Origin: an uncultured Lactobacillus sp.
Lineage (GTDB): Bacteria; Bacillota; Bacilli; Lactobacillales; Lactobacillaceae
Length of the DNA stretch: 7,934 bases
Direction of reading: 5' to 3'
Assembly: GCA_945281075.1 (NCBI GenBank)
Contig: CALYQE010000088.1
Span: 1-7,934 of the forward strand
Both the position numbers and the translations under genes were made by a program. Each line of letters opens with the position of its first letter. The stretch's first letter is position 1. The notes beneath the pieces are model-generated. The model saw only the letters and a list, made by a program, of their open reading frames with translations. It searched no databases and was not told the origin of the DNA. Below are positions 1 to 5,695 of the stretch, in pieces.

Positions 1-905
1 GTATTAATGTCCGAAAGTTTCTTTGTCAAAGCCAACAATTCATCTTGAATTTCTTCACGTTGCTGACTAATTTCCTTATATTCACTTCTTTTAGCAGTAA
101 CGGCAGCTTGCGATTCCTTTACTTCGCGGTCAAGCTTTGACAAAAGAACTTCGCTTTGATCCGCTTTTTCTTGGACTATTTGTTTTTGCTCGTTTAAATC
201 TTCGATTTCAAACGCCAATAAAGACTTCAAATCATGGTCTAAACCAGCCTTTTGAAACTGATATTCTTTAGCAAGTGAGCTTTGTTCATGCAGCGGCTCA
301 ATTCGTTGCTCGAGTTCTTTAACCAGATCATTGATTCTAATCAGGTTGTCAGTTGTTTGTTCAAGCTGAACTTCCGCCTCTTCCTTTTGTTTCTTAAAGT
401 GCAGGACGCCGGCTGCTTCTTCAAATAAACTGCGTCGATCCTCAGGGCGAGAGTTCAGAATTTGATCAACGCGGCCTTGCGAAATAATCGCCAGACTGTC
501 CTGCGAGATTCCCGAGTCTAAAAACAACGCCCGAATATCTTTTTGCCTAACGCTACGCTTATTAATCAAATATTCATTATCACCTGAGCGAAGAATTCTT
601 CGCGTGAACGTGACTTGATCTTCAGCAAGATTTAGCTCTCGCTTCTTATTATCAAAAATCATTGAGACCTCTGCGTGCGTTGCCGGTTTACGAAATTCAC
701 TCCCAGCAAAAATCACGTCCTTCATGTTAGAGCCGCGCAATGACTTAGCACTTGATTCGCCCATGACCCAACGGATCGCTTCGGTAATATTACTCTTACC
801 ACTACCGTTTGGACCAACAATGCCCGTAATTCCGGTATCAAACTTAATTTTGGTTTTTTCCGCAAAGGATTTGAATCCATCAATAATTAACTCTGTTAAT
901 GGCAA
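1..905 (-). CDS. smc: SMC chromosome segregation/condensation ATPase, N-terminal part (runs off window)
   Basis: The ABC-type ATPase SMC forms a dimeric ring with ScpA and ScpB that compacts and helps segregate the nucleoid. The visible part is 301 complete codons; the usual length is near 1,190 residues, so the gene continues past base 1 and is not broken here. Seen in the translation: an N-terminal head starting MPLTELIIDGFKSF, a Walker A motif GPNGSGKSN at residues 31-39, a Q-loop region ISQGRVDQIL at 141-150, and RPEDRRSLFEEAAGV at about 153-167. From about residue 170 the sequence is rich in E, K, Q and L, as expected for the first arm of the coiled coil. I chose the TTG at 905-903 as start because it gives the normal family N-terminus, has a purine-rich Shine-Dalgarno just upstream, and no in-frame ATG lies between it and the in-frame stop at 926-924. 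It follows rnc by 13 bp, so the two are probably co-transcribed. Confidence 0.96.
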   Translation of the reverse strand, partial: MPLTELIIDGFKSFAEKTKIKFDTGITGIVGPNGSGKSNITEAIRWVMGESSAKSLRGSNMKDVIFAGSEFRKPATHAEVSMIFDNKKRELNLAEDQVTFTRRILRSGDNEYLINKRSVRQKDIRALFLDSGISQDSLAIISQGRVDQILNSRPEDRRSLFEEAAGVLHFKKQKEEAEVQLEQTTDNLIRINDLVKELEQRIEPLHEQSSLAKEYQFQKAGLDHDLKSLLAFEIEDLNEQKQIVQEKADQSEVLLSKLDREVKESQAAVTAKRSEYKEISQQREEIQDELLALTKKLSDIN

Positions 906-919
906 ATAACCTTCCCCCT
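906..919 (-). promoter_or_regulatory. smc ribosome binding site overlapping the rnc stop codon
   Basis: On the minus strand the purine-rich AAGGGGGAAGG ends about 5 nt before the TTG start of smc, and its first two bases are the last two of the rnc TAA stop. This supports the TTG as the true start and suggests that smc initiation is helped by ribosomes finishing rnc (translational coupling is an inference). Confidence 0.7.
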
Positions 920-1605
920 TAATTCAGTTTATTTAAGGCGACCTTTGCAGCTTCTTGCTCGGCTGCCTTTTTATTGTGGCCCTTGCCTTGCGATAAAGCT
1001 TGCCCATTGACCACCAGCTGAACGGTGAAGCGTGACGGTGTCTGCTCTTCTTTTAAAACTTCATACTCAATTTTTACAGGACCATCTTGTTGTAAAAGCT
1101 CTTGCAAATCAGTTTTGTAATCACGCGAAGCATCAAACTTACCGGCAGCGATTAGCGGAAATACGGTTAAACTCAAAAAGTGTTCAACTGCTTTCATGCC
1201 CTGGTCAAGAAAAAGAGCCCCGTTAAAAGCTTCAAAGACGTCTTCTAAAAGCGTCTTCCGTGAACGCGCACCCGCTTTTTCCTCACCATGACCTAAATTT
1301 ATTTCAGCTGGAAAACCAAATTTTTGAGCAAAATCCGCGAAGCCTTCAGTATCAACGATATTAGACCGCATCCGTGTTAATTCCCCTTCATTTAGTTGCG
1401 GAAAGTTCCGGTATAAATAATCTGAAATCGCTAATTCCAAAACCGCATCGCCCAAAAATTCCAATTTCTCATAGTCGCGCACTTTAGCATCAGGATGCTC
1501 ATTTGCATACGAAGAATGAGTAAATGCTTCTTCCAGCAATTTTGGGTTATCGAATTTAATTTTATATTTTGTTTTTAATTGTTGAATAAATTTCGTACTA
1601 ACCAT
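919..1605 (-). CDS. rnc: Ribonuclease III
   Basis: This endonuclease cleaves double-stranded RNA, including rRNA precursors, in the cytoplasm. The length, 228 residues, is normal for the family. The catalytic domain spans roughly residues 1-155 and carries the signature YEKLEFLGDAVLEL at 45-58. The expected acidic residues are present: E46, E49 and D53 in the signature, E75 in NEGEL, and E121, D122 and E125 in LLEDVFEA. A double-stranded RNA-binding domain follows at about 162-228, starting DYKTDLQELLQQ and ending with the conserved KKAAEQEAAKVAL. The ATG start is preceded by an AGAGGG Shine-Dalgarno about 8 nt upstream. It is the first gene of a probable rnc-smc operon, a pairing known from Bacillus subtilis and other Bacillota, there usually followed by ftsY. 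No acpP gene lies directly upstream as in B. subtilis; a peptide-binding protein gene is there instead. The catalytic residues look intact. Confidence 0.97.
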   Translation of the reverse strand: MVSTKFIQQLKTKYKIKFDNPKLLEEAFTHSSYANEHPDAKVRDYEKLEFLGDAVLELAISDYLYRNFPQLNEGELTRMRSNIVDTEGFADFAQKFGFPAEINLGHGEEKAGARSRKTLLEDVFEAFNGALFLDQGMKAVEHFLSLTVFPLIAAGKFDASRDYKTDLQELLQQDGPVKIEYEVLKEEQTPSRFTVQLVVNGQALSQGKGHNKKAAEQEAAKVALNKLN

Positions 1606-1631
1606 CTAGTCAACCCTCTTTTTCTTTATAA

Positions 1632-1660
1632 ATTATACCAGTTTTTAATCCGGAAAATTA
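1632..1660 (-). promoter_or_regulatory. Probable rnc-smc promoter with extended -10
   Basis: On the minus strand a perfect TATAAT (1632-1637) is preceded by TGG, giving an extended -10 TGGTATAAT. The -35 position (about 1655-1660) reads TAATTT, a poor match, so the extended -10 would carry most of the recognition. The likely transcription start is near 1625, leaving a leader of about 20 nt with the Shine-Dalgarno AGAGGG. The -35 region coincides with the T-rich tail of the upstream terminator. Confidence 0.6.
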
Positions 1661-1702
1661 AAAAAGAAAACTATTAGAGTGAATTTCTGCAATAGTTTTC
1701 TT
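1654..1702 (-). terminator. Intrinsic terminator of oppA1
   Basis: On the minus strand a perfect 12-bp inverted repeat, AAGAAAACTATT (1691-1702) and AATAGTTTTCTT (1664-1675), encloses a 15-nt loop and runs into TTTTTTAATTTT. It lies about 45 bp after the oppA1 stop. The stem is AT-rich, so efficiency may be moderate. The plus strand has no comparable T-run after the stem and no gene converges on it. Confidence 0.8.
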
Positions 1703-1747
1703 AAATTATCGATTTAATTATTTGTCCATCAGCTAATTAAACATTTT

Positions 1748-3523
1748 TTATTTGACGAAACCAACGCGGTACCATAATTGGTGACCATTATTTTGCTTAG
1801 ATGGTTTTTGTGAATAGCCAGTTACTTTACTATTCACTGCATCAATTTGGTATGAATTGTATGTAGGAACTACATAAGCTTGATCATTCATGTATTTTTG
1901 CCACTCATGGAATTTGTCAATTCTGTATTGGCTGTCAAAGGCTTTTTGTGAGTCCATTTCTTTTAACAACTTAGTGTTTTCTGCAGTCACAAACCGTGAG
2001 TAGTTCTGCATTGTACCTTCACTGTATAGTTGTTCTACGGATGGTTCTGATGACAATGACCAACCACCAAGGAAGACATCAACCTTTGGATCATCCTTTT
2101 GAACCTTATCGTAGAATGAATTAAATTCACTCAAACGACCACCAACTAATTTAACGTTAAGACCAGCTTTACCCCATTGTTGAATGTAGTTTTGAATAAT
2201 TGGTTCATCAATTGGTGTACTTGCCTTGGCTAATAAGTTAATGGTTAATGGCTTGCCCTCTGGAGTAGTACGCCATTTACCCTTCTTCTTGTAGCCGGCT
2301 TTGTCCAAGATTTGGTTAGCCTTTTTCAGGTTAAATGAGTAACCATTATTGTCTTTGTCGAAGTAGGTACCAAATTGAGCTGGGATCAAAGTTGGAACTT
2401 GGAAACTTAGACCGTCAGTATAATGCTTGTAAACTGAATCCGTGTTAATCGAATATGCCATTGCCTGACGCAGGGCTTTATCACCCATCTTCGCCTTTGG
2501 ATTCATAACATTCTTTGAAGTCTTTTCATCCCACTTTCCGACTTTAAAGGCCATGTAGTAGTATGCCAATGGAATCTTAGCAACAAAATTAATATTGTCA
2601 GTACCCTTTACTTGCTTCCATTGGCTGTTAATTACTCGCGCAATGTCAAACTTGTGACTCTTGATCGCCTGTGAAGCGGATTTAGTTGAAATTACTTGAT
2701 AAATGATTTTATCTAGTTTTGGCTTACCACGCCAGTAATACTTATTCGGAACCCAAGTAACAGACTGGCCACTAACCACTTTTTGTGCCTCAAAAGGTCC
2801 AAAGTATAATGGCTTCTTTCTTACCTGGTCACAAGATTCAAGCTTATCAAATGGAACATCTTTCAAATAGTGATATGGAGCTGCACTTTCAAGCAGATAG
2901 CCATTACCACTATTGTACATACCTGGCTTTAATTCCTTGCAGTGAATAACTACTACGCGACCATTTTCACCATCTGGCATTTCAATCCCAGAGATTGTCT
3001 TGGCTCTTCCTTCATGGTAATCTTCCAAACCATTAATAATATTGAATTGTGAAGAATAGCGTTGGGACTTGGTTGCCTTATTGGCAATAACTTCGTAAGC
3101 ATATTCAATGTCTTTTGCATTAACTTGCTTACCATCGGACCATTTAACCCCTTTTTTAATCGTGATTGTGGCAGTTTTTGCCTTACGATCAAGCTTTAAA
3201 GTTGCAGGTCCTTTATCATTAATCTTGTAATTATCATCTGTATCAAACAATGACTCTTGACCAGGACTTGAAACATCAGCACTTGGTTGATCATTTTGCA
3301 GGCCATCAAGAAAAACACCAGTGAATGGGGTATCTGATTCAAGCGCAATCTTTAGCGTGCCACCTGGTTTAATTGTCTTTTCCGGAGTTTCAACAGGGAA
3401 CTTGCTGGCAGTTTTAGCACCTTCGTTACTGTTACCGTTACCGTTGCTTTTGCCACAAGCGACTAGAGCTAAAGCAGCTGTTGAAACAACTCCTAGCGAA
3501 CCTAAAAATTTACCTTTTTTCAT
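1748..3523 (-). CDS. oppA: Oligopeptide ABC transporter substrate-binding lipoprotein (OppA family), copy 1
   Basis: Surface-anchored receptor that captures peptides and hands them to an Opp-type ABC importer, feeding amino acid nutrition. It has 591 residues, typical for lactic acid bacterial OppA. A lipoprotein signal peptide is clear: MKKGKF, a hydrophobic stretch, and lipobox LVAC with C23 as the lipidated residue, followed by a Gly/Asn/Ser linker to about residue 40. The family 5 solute-binding region is recognisable at about 107-144, including KKGVKWSDGKQVNAKDIEYA. Later landmarks are WVPNKYYWRGKPKLD (257-271), ALRQAMAYSIN (350-360), LDKAGYKKKGKW (406-417) and DVFLGGWSL (482-490). The start has a good AAGGAG Shine-Dalgarno, but 11 nt away. 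It has its own promoter and terminator, so it is probably monocistronic. It is closest to copy 2: about 71 of the last 84 residues are identical by hand count. Peptide specificity cannot be read from the sequence. No permease or ATPase gene is adjacent. Confidence 0.95.
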   Translation of the reverse strand: MKKGKFLGSLGVVSTAALALVACGKSNGNGNSNEGAKTASKFPVETPEKTIKPGGTLKIALESDTPFTGVFLDGLQNDQPSADVSSPGQESLFDTDDNYKINDKGPATLKLDRKAKTATITIKKGVKWSDGKQVNAKDIEYAYEVIANKATKSQRYSSQFNIINGLEDYHEGRAKTISGIEMPDGENGRVVVIHCKELKPGMYNSGNGYLLESAAPYHYLKDVPFDKLESCDQVRKKPLYFGPFEAQKVVSGQSVTWVPNKYYWRGKPKLDKIIYQVISTKSASQAIKSHKFDIARVINSQWKQVKGTDNINFVAKIPLAYYYMAFKVGKWDEKTSKNVMNPKAKMGDKALRQAMAYSINTDSVYKHYTDGLSFQVPTLIPAQFGTYFDKDNNGYSFNLKKANQILDKAGYKKKGKWRTTPEGKPLTINLLAKASTPIDEPIIQNYIQQWGKAGLNVKLVGGRLSEFNSFYDKVQKDDPKVDVFLGGWSLSSEPSVEQLYSEGTMQNYSRFVTAENTKLLKEMDSQKAFDSQYRIDKFHEWQKYMNDQAYVVPTYNSYQIDAVNSKVTGYSQKPSKQNNGHQLWYRVGFVK

Positions 3524-3540
3524 AAAACAAGTTTCTCCTT
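3524..3540 (-). promoter_or_regulatory. oppA1 ribosome binding site with an element repeat in the spacer
   Basis: AAGGAG (3535-3540) lies 11 nt before the ATG, slightly longer than usual. The spacer itself reads AAACTTGTTTT and repeats ten bases (AACTTGTTTT) of the promoter-proximal element at 3573-3584. oppA2 has the same 11-nt spacing, with the spacer two bases different. Confidence 0.7.
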
Positions 3541-3572
3541 AAATAATATTAAAAATTTATAATAGAGTATTC

Positions 3573-3584
3573 AAAACAAGTTAA
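3573..3584 (-). promoter_or_regulatory. Conserved start-site element of oppA1 (TTAACTTGTTTT)
   Basis: This 12-bp element lies exactly 7 bp below the -10 box, so at or just after the predicted transcription start. Eleven of its bases recur at the same offset before oppA2 and oppA3. It contains the dyad AAC-TT-GTT, which would suit a repressor operator or an initiation/leader element. The function is inferred; the conservation is seen. Confidence 0.55.
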
Positions 3585-3591
3585 TAATAAA

Positions 3592-3619
3592 ATAATATCA
3601 TTTTTATATTAAAATACAA
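3592..3619 (-). promoter_or_regulatory. oppA1 promoter
   Basis: On the minus strand: -35 TTGTAT (3614-3619), a 16-bp spacer, and an extended -10 TGATATTAT (TATTAT at 3592-3597). The region upstream is very AT-rich and could act as an UP element. The predicted start near 3585 gives a leader of about 60 nt. The geometry is the same as at oppA2 and oppA3. Confidence 0.75.
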
Positions 3620-3693
3620 GCTTAATACTTATTATTTTTTTATTATTTACTTATATTAAATTAAACTTGCTTATCTAAAGCGCGAAAATAGGC

Positions 3694-3728
3694 AAACAAA
3701 AAGCATTGAGAGCACAAACTCAACGCTT
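3694..3728 (-). terminator. Intrinsic terminator of oppA2
   Basis: On the minus strand, AAGCGTTGAG (3719-3728) pairs with CTCAATGCTT (3701-3710) as a 10-bp stem with one G-U pair and an 8-nt loop, followed by TTTGTTTG. It lies about 53 bp after the oppA2 stop and upstream of the oppA1 promoter, so the two genes are probably separate transcripts. Confidence 0.82.
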
Positions 3729-3781
3729 CTTGAAACTAATTTGAAAAAATTTTTAATTTATTTGTTGATCTAAATATAAGT

Positions 3782-5551
3782 CTATTTAGCAAAACCAACT
3801 TGGTACCATAATTGGTGACCATTGTTTAATTTTGATGGCTTCAATGAGTAGCCAGTCAACTTGCTGTTAACAGCATCAATTTGGTATTCATTGTAAGTTG
3901 GGATGACATATGCTTCGTCATTCATGTATTTTTGCCATTCATGGAACTTGTCAACCCGGTAAGAGTGATCAAAGGCCTTCTGTGAGTCCATTTCCTTGAT
4001 TAACTTCGTGTTTTCAGGAGTAACAAACCGTGAGTAGTTGGACATTGTTCCTTCACTAAACATTTGCTCTTGTGAAGGCTCAGTTGAAAGTGACCAACCA
4101 GCCATAAAGACATCAACCTTCGGGTCATCATGTTGAATCTTATCATAGAAGGAGTTAAATTCAGTCAAACGACCACCAAGCAACTTAACATTCAAGCCAA
4201 TCTTGTTCCATTGCTGAATAAAGTTCTGAACAATCGGCTCATTAATTGCTTGACCAGACATTGCCAAAAAGTTAATGGTTAATGGCTTACCTTCTGGAGT
4301 AGTACGCCACTTGCCCTTCTTCTTGAAACCTGCCTTGTCTAAGATTTGGTTGGCTTTCTTAATGTTATAAGTGTAGCCCTTATCACTCTTGTCAAAGTAA
4401 TCGCCAAATTGAGCCGGGATCAAAGTTGGGATTTGGAAGCTTAAGCCATCAGTATAGTGCTTATATACTTGATCGGTATTCATCGCATAAGCCATTGCTT
4501 GACGAAGCGACTTATTATTCATCTTAGCCTTTGGATTCATCACGTTCTTGGACTTCTTGGCATCCCATTTACCGACCTTAAAGGCTAAGTAACGGTAGCC
4601 TAGAGGAATCTGGGCCACAAAAGTGACATCCTTAGTGTCTTTAACTTGCTTCCATTGGTTATTCACAACACGGGCAATATCAAACTTGTGACTCTTAATT
4701 GCTTGTGAAGCTGAGTTTTGTGAAATTACTTGGTAAACAATCTTATCTAGTTTTGGCTTACCACGCCAGTAATATTTGTTAGGAACCCAAGTAACTGATT
4801 GACCACGGTTAATCTTTTGAACTTTATAAGGACCAAAGAACAATGGCTTCTTTCTAACTTCATCAGAAGCTTCAAGTTTTGAAAATGGGATGTCTTTTAA
4901 GTAGTGATATGGTGCCGCATTTTCCCAAATATAGCCATTACCTGAATAATACATTCCTGGTTTTAATTCCTTGCAGTGAATAACAGCTACACGGCCATTT
5001 TCACCATCAGGCATTTCGATTCCGGAAATTGTCTTGGCCTTGCCTTCATGATATTCTTCCATCCCATTGATAATATTAAATTGAGAAGCATAGCGTTGTG
5101 ACTTGGTTGCCTTATTGGCAATAATTTCGTAAGCAAATTCAATGTCTTTTGCAGTTACTTGCTTACCATCAGACCATTTGACACCCTTTTTAACGGTAAT
5201 GGTAACAGTCTTGGCTTTACGATCAAGCTTAATTGTCGCTGCACCTTTATCGTTAAATTTATAATGATCATCAGTATCAAACAATGATTCTTGACCAGGA
5301 CTAGATACGTCTGCATCTGGTTGACTCATCTGCAATTCTTCATTAAAGACGCCAGTAAATGGAGTGTTAGTTTCTTCAGCTATTTTTAACATCCCACCCT
5401 GCTTAGCAGCCTTAGTTTGCGTTTCAACTGGAAACTTGCTGGCAGTTTTTGCACCTTCATTGCTGGTACTGCTACTCTTGCCACAAGCTACCAAAGTTAA
5501 GGCGGCTGCTGAAACGAGTCCTAGTGAACCTAAAAATTTACCTTTTTTCAT
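3782..5551 (-). CDS. oppA: Oligopeptide ABC transporter substrate-binding lipoprotein (OppA family), copy 2
   Basis: A 589-residue peptide-binding lipoprotein expected on the outer face of the membrane. The signal peptide is nearly identical to copy 1 (MKKGKFLGSLG, lipobox LVAC, C23), and the Ser-rich linker after the cysteine is two residues shorter. The family 5 binding-protein segment is present around residue 125 (KKGVKWSDGKQVTAKDIEFAYE), as are VTWVPNKYYWRGKPKLDK, SLRQAMAYAMN and DVFMAGWSLSTEPS; the last differs from copies 1 and 3, which read GGWSL. The Shine-Dalgarno AGAAGGAG is strong but 11 nt from the ATG. The gene has its own promoter and a terminator. It is the close sister of copy 1, yet short tracts near 4770-4807 are closer in DNA to copy 3, suggesting exchange between copies. 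The role is inferred from family; its ligands are unknown. Confidence 0.95.
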   Translation of the reverse strand: MKKGKFLGSLGLVSAAALTLVACGKSSSTSNEGAKTASKFPVETQTKAAKQGGMLKIAEETNTPFTGVFNEELQMSQPDADVSSPGQESLFDTDDHYKFNDKGAATIKLDRKAKTVTITVKKGVKWSDGKQVTAKDIEFAYEIIANKATKSQRYASQFNIINGMEEYHEGKAKTISGIEMPDGENGRVAVIHCKELKPGMYYSGNGYIWENAAPYHYLKDIPFSKLEASDEVRKKPLFFGPYKVQKINRGQSVTWVPNKYYWRGKPKLDKIVYQVISQNSASQAIKSHKFDIARVVNNQWKQVKDTKDVTFVAQIPLGYRYLAFKVGKWDAKKSKNVMNPKAKMNNKSLRQAMAYAMNTDQVYKHYTDGLSFQIPTLIPAQFGDYFDKSDKGYTYNIKKANQILDKAGFKKKGKWRTTPEGKPLTINFLAMSGQAINEPIVQNFIQQWNKIGLNVKLLGGRLTEFNSFYDKIQHDDPKVDVFMAGWSLSTEPSQEQMFSEGTMSNYSRFVTPENTKLIKEMDSQKAFDHSYRVDKFHEWQKYMNDEAYVIPTYNEYQIDAVNSKLTGYSLKPSKLNNGHQLWYQVGFAK

Positions 5552-5594
5552 AAAACGTGTTTCTCCTTCTTAGTCAGTAAATTTAATTGTGTTC

Positions 5595-5606
5595 GAAACA
5601 AGTTAA
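5595..5606 (-). promoter_or_regulatory. Conserved start-site element of oppA2 (TTAACTTGTTTC)
   Basis: It matches the oppA1 and oppA3 element in 11 of 12 positions and sits at the same 7-bp offset below the -10 box. The dyad AAC-TT-GTT is kept. The bases just after it continue the similarity to the oppA1 leader (GAACAC here, GAATAC there). Confidence 0.55.
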
Positions 5607-5613
5607 TAAATAA

Positions 5614-5641
5614 ATAATATCATTTAAAATGAAAAATGCAA
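5614..5641 (-). promoter_or_regulatory. oppA2 promoter
   Basis: On the minus strand: -35 TTGCAT (5636-5641), a 16-bp spacer, and an extended -10 TGATATTAT (TATTAT at 5614-5619). The predicted start near 5607 gives a leader of about 55 nt ending in AGAAGGAG (5563-5570). Confidence 0.75.
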
Positions 5642-5671
5642 TCTTCGGGTTAATTTAAGCTTAAGCATTTT
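5625..5671 (-). terminator. Possible weak terminator of oppA3
   Basis: On the minus strand, AAAATGC (5665-5671) can pair with GCATTTT (5633-5639) across a 25-nt loop and is followed by TCATTTT. The stem is short, has only two G-C pairs, and overlaps the -35 box of oppA2, so the match may be chance. No better candidate lies between the oppA3 stop and oppA2, so read-through from oppA3 into oppA2 is possible. Confidence 0.25.
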
Positions 5672-5695
5672 GTATTATCCCAGTGCTGTTATCAA

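Noticed and set aside
724..909. Plus-strand open frame opposite the start of smc
   Set aside because: It lies wholly antisense to the SMC head domain, has no matching Shine-Dalgarno or recognisable motif, and the minus-strand frame encodes Walker A.
3321..3542. Plus-strand open frames opposite the signal peptide region of oppA1 (and likewise 5364-5573 at oppA2)
   Set aside because: They are the complement of conserved signal peptide and linker codons; their hydrophobic, Leu/Pro-rich look comes from the Ala/Ser/Gly/Asn/Lys codons on the other strand. Their resemblance to each other follows from oppA1-oppA2 similarity.
3598..3670. Very AT-rich stretch with repeated AATAATAA-like words upstream of oppA1
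   Set aside because: Considered as an origin, satellite or regulator site. The words are imperfect and low-complexity; the simplest reading is an AT-rich spacer or UP element. A match to the AT-rich site reported for the Lactobacillus helveticus branched-chain amino acid regulator was considered but is not close enough to claim.
5655..5664. Ten-base palindrome TTAAGCTTAA between oppA3 and oppA2
   Set aside because: No loop is possible for a hairpin, it is not at a matching position in the other spacers, and such palindromes are common in AT-rich spacers.
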